Shown one piece after another: positions 1-8,208 of a DNA stretch of 64,000 nucleotides; position 1 is the stretch's first letter, and every line of letters starts with the position of its first letter. The DNA lies in assembly GCF_016919065.1 (NCBI RefSeq), contig NZ_JAFFQA010000022.1:1-64000 (forward strand), read 5' to 3'. Source of the stretch: Desulfobulbus rhabdoformis (GTDB lineage: Bacteria > Desulfobacterota > Desulfobulbia > Desulfobulbales > Desulfobulbaceae). The notes under the pieces are model-generated. The model was not told where the DNA came from, made no database searches, and saw nothing but the letters and a program-made list of their open reading frames with translations. Both the position numbers and the translations under genes were made by a program.

Positions 1-83
1 TTGGCGCTTTTCCCTTGTAGCGCAAGCTTTTGCAGGTGGCGCTCATAGAGGGACTCGAATCGTTTAATTTCGGCCTTGTTCAT
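1..83 (-). CDS. Tyrosine recombinase/integrase, N-terminal fragment (clipped by window edge)
   Basis: An ATG at 81-83 on the minus strand opens a frame that runs off the left edge (MNKAEIKRFESLYERHLQKL and on). An AAGGAG ribosome site lies about 6 bases before it. The opening residues resemble the N-terminal arm of the tyrosine integrases that sit beside IS91-like transposases (recall of the family, not a search). Only 27 codons are visible and the catalytic R-H-R-Y residues are outside the window, so the call is tentative. If right, the window begins inside a mobile element whose outer end lies between here and the copper gene at 313. Confidence 0.4.
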   Translation of the reverse strand, partial: MNKAEIKRFESLYERHLQKLALQGKSA

Positions 84-312
84 AGTATACTCCTTGCTGT
101 AAGTGTTTGAAAATTAAACTCTTACACGAGTATACACTGGTTTTTATTCTGCCGCGCAGCGGCTTTGTCCAACAAGTTATTGTCCGGTTTCTGGCTATCA
201 TTCACTATTCCAAGCCAGGGCGTCAGAAAATCGGCGTTTTAGGGTATCGGTTTCCTGGATATCATGCAATTCTGAGCGATAACCAGAAACCGAATACCAT
301 TCCATTACTCTT
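84..312. other. Intergenic segment, possible outer end of an IS91-like element
   Basis: No credible gene is seen. The stretch holds a small palindrome (GCCGC-GCA-GCGGC, near 151-163), two GTATAC boxes near 86 and 130, and a longer inverted pair, CCGGTTTCTGGCTATC near 184 and GATAACCAGAAACCGA near 279. Hairpins of this kind would fit the end of a rolling-circle element carrying the integrase at 1-83, but that is inference. Confidence 0.3.
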
Positions 313-747
313 TTAGCGGTGCCTCCGAACCTCGGCCGGTATTTGAAGCGATTCTCCATTATCAAAACGGAGTTGCAGCATGAATTGGTCGCCTAGGGAA
401 ACAGGTTTGTGCGGATTGAGTAGCATGATATGAAAGCTACCAGGCTCAAGTATAACTTTCCCCCCAGGCTTAATAGGAAGGCTTTTGAGAGCCATCATAT
501 GCGCCATCCCTTGATGCATCGAACTTTGGTGTATTTCGGCAGAACCAAAATCAGGACTGGTTGCTTCAAGAAGAGATGTCTGTTGTTTGCCAGTATTCCT
601 AATAATCATATAGGCCGCAAAAGCCTTGGCAGTGGGAGGAGCTTCCAGTATCCATGGATTCGTGACCGAAATATTGGCCGCATGCACAAATGGGGAAATG
701 CAGAAAAATGAGAGAGCAAAAAACAGGGGGAGTAATATTTTTCTCAT
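313..747 (-). CDS. Periplasmic copper chaperone PCu(A)C
   Basis: A secreted copper-binding protein of about 144 residues. It starts with a signal peptide (MRKILLPLFFALSFF, cut near VHAA). The PCu(A)C/DUF461 metal motif is visible: a His-Met cluster (EIHQSSMHQGMAHMM) followed about 20 residues on by HIM in SFHIMLLNP. The family delivers Cu(I) to the CuA or CuB centre of heme-copper oxidases. The SCO protein lies directly upstream. A longer start at 759 overlaps the SCO stop by one base (TAATG), but the ATG at 745-747 has a GGAG site 6 bases ahead and gives the normal signal peptide, so it is preferred. Confidence 0.88.
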   Translation of the reverse strand: MRKILLPLFFALSFFCISPFVHAANISVTNPWILEAPPTAKAFAAYMIIRNTGKQQTSLLEATSPDFGSAEIHQSSMHQGMAHMMALKSLPIKPGGKVILEPGSFHIMLLNPHKPVSLGDQFMLQLRFDNGESLQIPAEVRRHR

Positions 748-758
748 ACTCGTCTCCA

Positions 759-1433
759 TTAGTCTTTGGTTATTTTTTTATAGAGTTCCAACAGCCTTGT
801 AGGTTCAAACGGTTGCATGATCATCGCTACGACCATGTTGTCAGGGTTAATAATCAGAATTTGCGAGGAGTGGACAACGGAATATTTCTGCATCTCAGGA
901 CGATGAAGTACATCTTGAAAAATAGTTTTTCCGTCAGGTGTGGCATAACGATAATACAGTCCAATTTCATCAATGAGATGAAAGATCTCCTCAGGTGCCC
1001 CGGTCAGACCCAAAAACTCAGGACGATAAAAAGTAACATAGTCAGCAAGAATTTTCGGTGAATCCCTAAAGGGATCAACACTTAAAAAAATACACTCTGG
1101 CCTTTTTGAGGGTCCTTCTTCTTTGACAAATTTATCATAGAAATCAGCCAGTTTAGCCAAAGTCATGGGGCAAACATCAGGACAGTAGGTGAATCCAATC
1201 GAAATCAAAGTCCAGTGCCCTTGCAATTGCTTATTCGTAAAGGCTTGGCCTTTGTGATCGATTAGCTTGAAGGGAGGGAGCTTTATCGGTGGAGAGAAGA
1301 TTCTTCCCTCACCTTGATCTAGGTGTAACCTAGAGTTGAGTTCTCCGAAACGAAAAACGAAAGTTGCGATAAAAGCTGCAATGCACAGTAGGCCTATCGC
1401 TATCGCTGTTATCCTGGCGTTTTTAAAATACAT
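759..1433 (-). CDS. SCO1/SenC family copper chaperone or thiol-disulfide protein
   Basis: A 224-residue membrane-anchored thioredoxin-fold protein. Residues 8-28 form one hydrophobic anchor. The family CxxxC copper site is present (FTYCPDVCPMTL), as is the downstream His ligand (YSVVHSSQ). SCO proteins assemble the CuA site of cytochrome oxidase together with PCu(A)C, which is the next gene and is coupled to it (its alternative start overlaps this stop). No oxidase genes are in view. The pair may serve a terminal oxidase or copper tolerance. Confidence 0.9.
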   Translation of the reverse strand: MYFKNARITAIAIGLLCIAAFIATFVFRFGELNSRLHLDQGEGRIFSPPIKLPPFKLIDHKGQAFTNKQLQGHWTLISIGFTYCPDVCPMTLAKLADFYDKFVKEEGPSKRPECIFLSVDPFRDSPKILADYVTFYRPEFLGLTGAPEEIFHLIDEIGLYYRYATPDGKTIFQDVLHRPEMQKYSVVHSSQILIINPDNMVVAMIMQPFEPTRLLELYKKITKD

Positions 1434-1456
1434 GCAAGTTCACCGGTTGAAGTTTA

Positions 1457-1480
1457 CCTGAATCCGTGAGCATTCACCGA
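1457..1480. repeat. Family 1 repeat end, partial copy
   Basis: CCTGAATCCGTGAGCATTCA followed by CCGA matches the outer end of the 205-219 bp family 1 elements at 3057-3275 and 46823-47027. The TGA stop of the aldehyde dehydrogenase (complement of 1474-1476) lies inside this repeat end. Confidence 0.7.
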
Positions 1481-2811
1481 CTCACGACTTTAACCTGGGC
1501 AAATTGCCTGTGCCCATCAACTGACCCATGGAAGCCAAAACCACTTTGTTTGGCACCCACCCAGGGAGAATCCCCCTCGCCACCTACACTTTGATTGATG
1601 CCTACCATACCCGCTTCTAAACGTTCGGCAACCTGATCAGCGCCTTGGTTGCCAAAGACCACCGCACCCAGGCCGTAGCTGCTGTCATTGGCCCGCTCGA
1701 TGGCCTGATCGAGATCACTGTACCGGCTCATGCAGATGACCGGGCCAAAGGTTTCCTCCTTTTCAATAAGCATGTCGGGCTGCATACCGGCGATCACCGT
1801 TGGATGAATAAAGGGAGGCTCCTGTACCTCGCTACCCAGTAGAAGCGTAGCTCCTTTCATGACTGCATCTTGAATATGGGCCTGGACCTTTGCATGTTGC
1901 TTTCTGTTCGCAACCGGGCCGATATTGACACCTGTCAGGTTCCAGGCTCCAACTCGGCAGTTGGCTGCATGGGTGACCACGAGTTGTTCAAATGTATCTG
2001 CAACGGTTTCCTCCACATAGATGCGCTCGGTGGATATGCACATCTGGCCCGTGTTTTCAAAGCTCGATCCCACGGCAAAGCGGGCGGCTGCCTGCAAATC
2101 TGCGTCGGGCATGACAATCATGGGATCGTTACCCCCGAGTTCCATCACCAGGCGCTTGAGATCCTTCGCGGCCCGTTGCATAATATCTTTTCCGGTTTGT
2201 TGTGAGCCGGTAAACGCTATGAGCTGGACAGCACTTTCCACGAGCATGCGTCCCTGCTCACCGTTTCCGTGGATAATCTGAAGTACATCCATGGGAAAGT
2301 GAGGGGCGATACGTTCAAAAAATTCCTGGGCGATGAGCGGTGTTTCCTCTGAGGGCTTCCAGAGTACCGTGTTGCCTGCCATCAACGCCGGAATGATGAG
2401 GTTGTTGGCCATGGCCAAAGGGTAGTTCCAGGGCGAGATAACGGCAACAACGCCAAAGGGCGTGTACTGACTGGTCGATCGGCCGCGCTGTACTGGCTGC
2501 AGGGCCTGGAGGGCCTCCTGAGCGATGTAGGGGCCTCCATAAATCGTTGAATGGACTTCACCTGTTGCCCGTCGAATATCCTTGCCCATCTCCCTGCTCA
2601 GTAATTCTGCAAGCCTTTCCATTTCAGGTTCTGCAGCCGCGTAGGCCTTTTGAATCGCCTCCAAGCGTTTTTCCAAGCTGAGCTGCTTCCACAGGGACTG
2701 AGCTTTATGGGCGGAGGCAACCTGCGTGGTTATCTGCTCTTGTGAGGGAAGCGTCACCGAACCCAGCAGGGTCTGGTCACTGGGATCATACGATTGTAAT
2801 TGTGTTGCCAT
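1474..2811 (-). CDS. NAD(P)-dependent aldehyde dehydrogenase
   Basis: A 445-residue aldehyde dehydrogenase superfamily protein that oxidises an aldehyde to the acid. Visible are the substrate and cofactor channel motif SPWNYPLA, the general-base Glu in MELGGNDP, and the catalytic Cys in ENTGQMCIS. The length (about 450) fits the short succinate-semialdehyde-like branch. The frame stays open to 3093, but the ATG at 2809-2811 has an AGGAG site about 8 bases upstream and begins a normal N-terminus, so it is chosen. The stop codon lies within a family 1 repeat end. It is not part of the microcompartment locus, and the substrate cannot be told. Confidence 0.85.
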   Translation of the reverse strand: MATQLQSYDPSDQTLLGSVTLPSQEQITTQVASAHKAQSLWKQLSLEKRLEAIQKAYAAAEPEMERLAELLSREMGKDIRRATGEVHSTIYGGPYIAQEALQALQPVQRGRSTSQYTPFGVVAVISPWNYPLAMANNLIIPALMAGNTVLWKPSEETPLIAQEFFERIAPHFPMDVLQIIHGNGEQGRMLVESAVQLIAFTGSQQTGKDIMQRAAKDLKRLVMELGGNDPMIVMPDADLQAAARFAVGSSFENTGQMCISTERIYVEETVADTFEQLVVTHAANCRVGAWNLTGVNIGPVANRKQHAKVQAHIQDAVMKGATLLLGSEVQEPPFIHPTVIAGMQPDMLIEKEETFGPVICMSRYSDLDQAIERANDSSYGLGAVVFGNQGADQVAERLEAGMVGINQSVGGEGDSPWVGAKQSGFGFHGSVDGHRQFAQVKVVSR

Positions 2812-3056
2812 GGATGATCTCCTGTGAGAATGTTTGCCCACTCCGTAAGGAGGGGGGAAGGCGGAGAGAAGTTGCTGATAAATCAAGGATAAGAAGATCT
2901 TAATAAAACGCAGGCGAAGCCAAGAGGCAACCCTTTGCCTGGAAAAAATTGCGAACTCTGGCGGTACTTGAGCCAGCTTTGTTAGCAAGAGATTAGGATT
3001 ACCAGTAGTCAGAGGTAATTTTTTGCTATCAATGCTTGCCTGCAGTATAAAGTGAA
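2812..3056. other. Leader region of the aldehyde dehydrogenase
   Basis: No gene or clear control element was recognised. The minus-strand frame that continues through here lacks the features of an aldehyde dehydrogenase and is taken as untranslated leader plus promoter. The family 1 element starts at 3057. Confidence 0.4.
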
Positions 3057-3275
3057 CCTGAATCCGTGACGGCGGATGGTCTCTGAATAACATATTCAGT
3101 TGATAATGCAGAAATTTTCAAACTAATTTATTTGCTATTCAGTTTCACCCACCGCCCTTTGGGGCATCCATTAGTACGCCACCTTCACTGTTCGTAACAA
3201 GCCGATAAAGTATACTTTAATCGACATGTCACAAACAGCGAAGCTGACACACCAATGAATGCTCACGGATCCAGG
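3057..3275. repeat. Family 1 interspersed element (MITE-like), complete copy
   Basis: The element is bounded by CCTGAATCCGTGACGG at 3057 and by the inverted end GAATGCTCACGGATCCAGG near 3257-3275. Read on the minus strand it matches the 46823-47027 element along nearly its whole length, sharing for example CTTTATCGGCTTGTTACG and a GGATGCCCC block. It has no coding capacity of its own. It sits in the space between the divergent aldehyde dehydrogenase and the GAK-type cluster. Confidence 0.85.
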
Positions 3276-3327
3276 GTGAAATCTTAACCAAAACACGTAC
3301 ACATCCCCAAGACAGAGAGGCATTCTC

Positions 3328-4440
3328 TTGAGACATGAAAAGATGGAAATCCAGGAAGAAGAATATTTGCGGTTTACCACCTGTATTTCCACCGAACTCA
3401 GCAGCCAGCAGAAAGAGTGGATCGTTAAGCCAGAGCAGCAGTTTCCCCGGCAAACCAGTGTTCTGGCAGTTCACTGGCATCCCGAATACATTCCCATGGA
3501 GCTGATCCGTGAACGGATCGATGCATTTTATCCCCATAAAAAGGAGGCATTGATCATCCCCACCCAGCATAATCAGATCACCGAATACGGCGACTATGGC
3601 GGGGTTGAGGTGGACTGCTATTCCAGAGGTTTCAATTTAAAGGTGCAGCTCCTGCTCCATTTCAGAAAAGAAAAGGCCCAGGACGCCACCGTGTTTCAGA
3701 ACATTCTCAAGCACACCTTTACCTATCGTTCCTCGCAGCTGTTTAATTTTCTTGCTGCCCTGACCAAACCCGATGACGATATGCTGGACTGGGCAGCCAG
3801 GGAAACCGGGGCCACCGAGGAGGTGGTTGCCTTTGCCTGTCTGCAGGCAGAGCGGCTGGAGCGGCTTTTTGATGTGTATTTTGACAGCGTACCCCAATTT
3901 TCCATTAAAAATAAACTGATCCGCGATTATGTCGATCTCATGCGTGGGCCTGGGAACCAGGAATTTATCGATCGAGTCCAGACCTTTCTGCGGGCGGTTA
4001 AAGTCAAGGTCAAAGAGGCCTTTCCGCTCAACTATTTTTACCAGACCTCTGAGGTGATCGAAGAGGCCAGAGCCCTGGGGGCAGGCATAATAATTCCGCA
4101 TCCGGAGCAGTTTTGGCCGGTATTGCTGGCGGATTATGACGTGGATGGGTATGAGGTATGGAATCCGCAATCAAGGAAGTACACAGATTTTCTTATCACC
4201 GTGCTCAACAGGCGTAACAAAGCGGCTCTTCATGCAAGACCGCTGTTGGTCTTTATGGGAGACGACACCCATATGAGTGAGAAGATCAAAGATCCAGCCG
4301 TTCGCGACGAGGTCAAGGCTTGTCGGGAAATCGGCTTGCAGCCTGCCTGGGAGGATATGCAGATCAGAAAGCACCTTTTGAAGGCGGGTATGGATCGACC
4401 TCAGATTATTGCGGAGTATAAGGCTCGCCTAGACAGCTAA
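3328..4440 (+). CDS. PHP-like metal-dependent hydrolase, first gene of the GAK-type cluster
   Basis: A roughly 370-residue protein. Motifs recall PHP phosphoesterases: an early HWHPEY (LAVHWHPEYIP), a middle IIPHPEQFWP, GYEVWNPQSRKY, and a late GDDTH, all rich in possible metal ligands. PHP proteins hydrolyse phosphate esters using two or three metals. The assignment rests on these motifs alone. The TTG at 3328 has an AGAGAGG site 8 bases ahead; the ATG at 3343 is an alternative with a weaker site. It is followed after 60 bases by the amphi-Trp gene and the rest of a co-directional cluster, which suggests a role in phosphate or nucleotide chemistry with the kinases there. Confidence 0.6.
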   Translation: MRHEKMEIQEEEYLRFTTCISTELSSQQKEWIVKPEQQFPRQTSVLAVHWHPEYIPMELIRERIDAFYPHKKEALIIPTQHNQITEYGDYGGVEVDCYSRGFNLKVQLLLHFRKEKAQDATVFQNILKHTFTYRSSQLFNFLAALTKPDDDMLDWAARETGATEEVVAFACLQAERLERLFDVYFDSVPQFSIKNKLIRDYVDLMRGPGNQEFIDRVQTFLRAVKVKVKEAFPLNYFYQTSEVIEEARALGAGIIIPHPEQFWPVLLADYDVDGYEVWNPQSRKYTDFLITVLNRRNKAALHARPLLVFMGDDTHMSEKIKDPAVRDEVKACREIGLQPAWEDMQIRKHLLKAGMDRPQIIAEYKARLDS

Positions 4441-4500
4441 TGTCCGTCCAGAAACGGTCTATTAACCCGTTTAGGCTGGACGATTCAAGGAAGGGGAAAT

Positions 4501-4773
4501 ATGGCAAAACAGAAATTTTCATACGATTCAATACAGGATGTGAGTTCGGTACGACGTTACCTCAAGTCGCTGATTCGTTCCATTGATGAGGGCAAGATAT
4601 CCTTGAGCTCAGAAGAGGAAAGCATTGATCTCAAGCCCAAGGGGCTTTTGCATTTTTCCATTGAGGCGCGTAAGAAAGGCAGTAAAAACAAGCTGACGCT
4701 GGAGCTGCGCTGGACAGATAAAAAAGAACTGCACATGGATGACGAGTCCAAGCCAGTGAAAATATCTTCCTGA
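4501..4773 (+). CDS. Amphi-Trp domain protein
   Basis: A small acidic/basic protein of 90 residues with no signal peptide or membrane segment. It ends in alternating hydrophobic residues closing on Trp (KLTLELRW near residues 64-71), the hallmark of the amphi-Trp domain (TIGR04354), a small domain of unknown function repeatedly found beside HprK-related kinases. It has a strong ribosome site (AAGGAAGGGG) and lies between the PHP-like gene and the PhoU/APH gene. A binding or adaptor role is possible but not shown. Confidence 0.65.
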   Translation: MAKQKFSYDSIQDVSSVRRYLKSLIRSIDEGKISLSSEEESIDLKPKGLLHFSIEARKKGSKNKLTLELRWTDKKELHMDDESKPVKISS

Positions 4774-4790
4774 GGCGGACTTTAGCAGGA

Positions 4791-6449
4791 ATGGAATTAG
4801 AACTTAAAATCAGGGACAACCTGCATTTTCTCATCATGGAGGTGCTGGGGCAGTTGTCGGCAACATCGCGTTTCTTAAGCTCCTTTGACCAGCGACTGTG
4901 CCGCAAAGTACTGGAGCGTGATGGCTATATCGACAACCTCTGCACAACCCTGGAGAACGATTGCTATGCGCTGATGTTCACCCATCCCGAACCCAGCCAT
5001 CAAAACGTCGATCGTGCCAGGGCAACCCATACCATTAGTACCAATCTCAAACAAATAAGTGATTTCTCCTCAAATATTGTGCGTCAGGTCGAGTACCTGC
5101 TTGATCGGGTGCTCTGGCTCAGCTTTGATGCATCCGCGCTTTTTCACCTGATCGAAGCGAGCCTTGAGCAGGTGGCACCATCGCTTGAAAAGGGGGATAT
5201 TGGCCAGGCTCTGGCGATCTGCCATTGTGAATTTGAAGTCGATCGCCTCTATATCGAGAACTTTAACCGTATCATGGAAGAGTTACGGCGTGGGAAATCG
5301 ACAGAGTCCTATGTGACCATTCTTTTTATCTTTCGCTATATCGAGCGCATAGGCGATTCGCTGCTGAACATTGGCGAGGCCATCCTTTCCTCCATTCTTG
5401 GCGAGCGCATTCGCATCCGTGAGTTTGACGCCCTGCAACAGACCCTGGCCAACTCCAAGATCGACATTCCCCTGGATCATCTTCAGCTTCGATCCTATTG
5501 GGGCACCCGCTCCGGCTGTAATATCAGTAAGGTTGCCGATGTTCCCAGCGACGCAAGCAGCGACGCGGCCCACGAGGCCATCTTCAAGACCGGCAGTATT
5601 CGTAAAATTGAAAAGGAAAAAGAAAAGCTCGATGCCTGGGCTGATGTTATCCCCGGCCTGGCACCCAGAGTACTTACTTTTTATCGTCAGGATGCGGAAA
5701 ATGGAGCCTTGTTGACCGAGTTTTTACCTGGGAATAATCTCCAGGAGATTGTGCTGGGAGATGACCGGGAGATGGTTCTCAGCTCCCAACACGCCTTGCA
5801 TCGCCTACTGGGAGAACAGCTGTGGGTTGGTACCAAAAAAGCCGGGGCAACCGAGACCTCCTACATGGCCCAGGTTATGACCCGGCTTGAGTCGGTCCAT
5901 CAGGTCCATAGCTATCTGCGTAAACAGCAGACGCTAGGGCATCTGGCTGTGGATTCCACAGCGACTCTGGTGGAGAAGTGTCTCCATGTCGAACGTCTGT
6001 TACCAGCTCCTTTCTCTGTGTTTATTCACGGAGATTTCAATGCCAACAACATCCTCTATGACGCCCACCGTGACAGAATCTTTTTTATCGATGTCAATCG
6101 TTCAGGCCCTGCGGACTACATTCAGGATGTCTCTGTCTTTCTCGTCTCCAATTTCCGTTTACCGGTTTTTGGCGAGTCCCTCCGCCAGCAGATTAATTTG
6201 ACTATTGCAGAAATGTATGGTTTCGCACGCAATTTTGCCAAAGAACAAAACGACACCACCTTTGATGTGCGTTTGACTCTGGCCCTGGCCCGCTCCCTCT
6301 ATACATCGACACGATTTCAATTGAATACCGATTTTGTCAAAGAGATGGTCTTGCGGGCAAACTTCCTTCTGGAAAAGGTCATCCATTTTAATGAAGACAA
6401 ACAAAACTGGCAGGATTTTCAATTTCCCGAGGAGGTCCTCTACCTATGA
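4791..6449 (+). CDS. PhoU-like domain fused to aminoglycoside-phosphotransferase-type kinase
   Basis: A 552-residue fusion. Residues 1-230 are mostly helical and look like a PhoU-type phosphate-signalling helical bundle (for example FRYIERIGDSLLNIGEAIL). From about residue 270 the protein becomes an APH/choline-kinase fold: the catalytic loop HGDFNANN and the metal-binding Asp in FFIDVNRSGP are intact, so the kinase should be active on a small molecule. The stop overlaps the next start by four bases (ATGA), which indicates translational coupling. The start at 4791 has only a weak AGGA site. The substrate is unknown. The fusion links phosphate sensing to small-molecule phosphorylation within the GAK-type cluster. 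Confidence 0.75.
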   Translation: MELELKIRDNLHFLIMEVLGQLSATSRFLSSFDQRLCRKVLERDGYIDNLCTTLENDCYALMFTHPEPSHQNVDRARATHTISTNLKQISDFSSNIVRQVEYLLDRVLWLSFDASALFHLIEASLEQVAPSLEKGDIGQALAICHCEFEVDRLYIENFNRIMEELRRGKSTESYVTILFIFRYIERIGDSLLNIGEAILSSILGERIRIREFDALQQTLANSKIDIPLDHLQLRSYWGTRSGCNISKVADVPSDASSDAAHEAIFKTGSIRKIEKEKEKLDAWADVIPGLAPRVLTFYRQDAENGALLTEFLPGNNLQEIVLGDDREMVLSSQHALHRLLGEQLWVGTKKAGATETSYMAQVMTRLESVHQVHSYLRKQQTLGHLAVDSTATLVEKCLHVERLLPAPFSVFIHGDFNANNILYDAHRDRIFFIDVNRSGPADYIQDVSVFLVSNFRLPVFGESLRQQINLTIAEMYGFARNFAKEQNDTTFDVRLTLALARSLYTSTRFQLNTDFVKEMVLRANFLLEKVIHFNEDKQNWQDFQFPEEVLYL

Positions 6450-7345
6450 ATGGTGATCTTTTTATCTACTGTGCCGAGTTCAAGGAAGAAGACCTTCAGG
6501 ACGACCAGAAACGAGATGGGCAACGTGCCGGAGCCTACCTTGCCTCCCAGCAGGTACCGATTGCCGCCGTTTACTATCAGGGCCAGCCACCTTTTAAAGA
6601 ATTGTCCCATAAATTGGTCAAGGCAATGGGCTGCGGTATTCACAAAGCGCAAGTTCTGGAAGATGGCAATGGCCTGAGGAGATGTGTTGCAAAGAAGAAC
6701 AAGCCGATTCTGCTTGTCGGTTCAAAAGCCCACATGCGTGCCTTGGCTCAAGAGACGCTCAACATCGTGGATGCTCAGTTGATCAGGCCGGGACTGATCG
6801 GGCTGCGAAGAAAGGGAGGAAAGAAAGAACAACAGCGATGGTCAGTTTGTGCTTACCTCCAGCGGTCCGATTTGCCCCGACTTTTTGCCTTTCCTGCACC
6901 CGATGGACCAGAACGAAGAAAACGTCCTGCCTACTATTACACCCAGTCGGCTGTGGTGCCCTACAAGAGGGTGGGTGATGAACTCAAAGTTCTGGTGATA
7001 GGCTCCAGCAAGCGCAAGCACCTGGTGGTCCCCAAGGGGATCCACGAGCCCGGACTCAGTGCCCAGGAGTCAGCAGCCAAGGAATCTTTTGAAGAGGCGG
7101 GAGCCTCTGGACCTGTTGCCGAGGCACCTCTTGGTCACTATACCTACAAAAAATGGGGCGCCGAATGTACGGTTTTTGTCTATGCCCAGCAGGTTGAGGC
7201 GCTTGCTCCACAAGAAGACTGGGAAGAGAGCCATCGTGGCCGCCAGTGGATGCAGCCTGCCCAGGCAGCTCAAAGGGTGAAGGATCCGGCTCTGGGGGCA
7301 ATGATTTTGCGTCTTGAGCAATATATTGAAAAGGAGCAGGTATGA
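6446..7345 (+). CDS. NUDIX hydrolase with a degenerate histidine-phosphatase-like N-terminal domain
   Basis: A 299-residue two-part protein. Residues 1-115 follow the layout of SixA-type histidine phosphatases (LFIYCAE, RDGQRAGAYLAS, ILLVGSKAHM), but the catalytic Arg-His pair is replaced by Tyr-Cys and the second His position reads Ser-Lys, so this half is probably inactive. The C-terminal half has a NUDIX box of the diphosphoinositol/ApnA-cleaving style (PKGIHEPGLSAQESAA then KESFEEAGA), which cleaves nucleoside or inositol pyrophosphates. It overlaps both neighbours by four bases. Function in the cluster is unknown; hydrolysis of a phosphorylated product of the nearby kinases is a reasonable guess. 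Confidence 0.72.
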   Translation: MNGDLFIYCAEFKEEDLQDDQKRDGQRAGAYLASQQVPIAAVYYQGQPPFKELSHKLVKAMGCGIHKAQVLEDGNGLRRCVAKKNKPILLVGSKAHMRALAQETLNIVDAQLIRPGLIGLRRKGGKKEQQRWSVCAYLQRSDLPRLFAFPAPDGPERRKRPAYYYTQSAVVPYKRVGDELKVLVIGSSKRKHLVVPKGIHEPGLSAQESAAKESFEEAGASGPVAEAPLGHYTYKKWGAECTVFVYAQQVEALAPQEDWEESHRGRQWMQPAQAAQRVKDPALGAMILRLEQYIEKEQV

Positions 7346-8208
7346 AAATCGGGGTTGTCGGCATTGCCGAGGGCTGGTCATCGGTGCAGCTCGCCGATAC
7401 CGTTGAGGAGGCAACCGGTTACCGGCTGCTCATTGAAATGGATAAGGTGCGCCTGGATTTACCCACGGGCCGTGCCTGGTATCAAGGCACTGACCTTTCC
7501 ACCCTTGATGGGCTGATCATAAAAAAAATAGGGAGTCACTATTCACCACAGCTCTTGGACCGGCTTGAAGTCCTTCGCCTTTTAGAGGCGCGTGGACTCC
7601 CTATATTTTCCGCGCCTTCAAAGATTCTTGGCGTACTCAACCGGATCAGTTGCACCATCACCTTGCAGGCTGGAAACATCCCCATGCCGCCTACAACCAT
7701 CACCGAGGACATCGAGGCCGCAACCGTTGCAGTGGAAGAGTACGGCGAGGCCGTGTTCAAGCCGCTTTTTTCCACCAAGGCACGGGGCATGTGTGTGATA
7801 GGTGCCGGGGCTGACTGCCGGGAAAAGATTCGTGCCTTTCATCGGGATAATCCGCAGATGTATATTCAGCAAAAGATTGACCTGGGGAATCATGATTTAG
7901 GTATCGTTTTTCTTGGCGGCAAGTACCTGACCACCTATGGCCGTTGTCGCCAGCAAGGAGCCTGGAATACGACCACCGCCTCGGGCGGACGCTACCAGTC
8001 CTTTGATCCGGAACCGGAAATCATCGAGTTGGCCAAGCGGGCGCAAGCACTCTTTGGCTTGGATTTTACCTGTGTGGATGTGGCGTTGACGCCACAGGGA
8101 CCTCTAGTCTTTGAAGTCTCCGCCTTTGGCGGTTTTCGCGGTATTTTAGAGGCACGATCAATCGATGCAGCCAAGGAGTATGTTCGCTATGTCACCGCTC
8201 AGCTCTAA
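7342..8208 (+). CDS. GAK system ATP-grasp enzyme
   Basis: A 288-residue RimK-like ATP-grasp protein. The phosphate-binding lysine segment (GEAVFKPLFSTKARGM), a middle acidic segment and the metal-ligand region (VFEVSAFGGF) are in the usual order. ATP-grasp enzymes join a carboxylate to an amine or thiol using ATP. Size, order and neighbours match the ATP-grasp member of the GAK system (TIGR04356), whose product is unknown. It starts inside the NUDIX stop (ATGA) and ends inside the start region of the HprK-related kinase, so the three genes should be made together. Confidence 0.8.
   Translation: MKIGVVGIAEGWSSVQLADTVEEATGYRLLIEMDKVRLDLPTGRAWYQGTDLSTLDGLIIKKIGSHYSPQLLDRLEVLRLLEARGLPIFSAPSKILGVLNRISCTITLQAGNIPMPPTTITEDIEAATVAVEEYGEAVFKPLFSTKARGMCVIGAGADCREKIRAFHRDNPQMYIQQKIDLGNHDLGIVFLGGKYLTTYGRCRQQGAWNTTTASGGRYQSFDPEPEIIELAKRAQALFGLDFTCVDVALTPQGPLVFEVSAFGGFRGILEARSIDAAKEYVRYVTAQL

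Noticed and set aside
107..316. A 69-codon + strand frame at the left edge
   Set aside because: No ribosome site, no recognisable domain, and it overlaps hairpins and the copper gene end.
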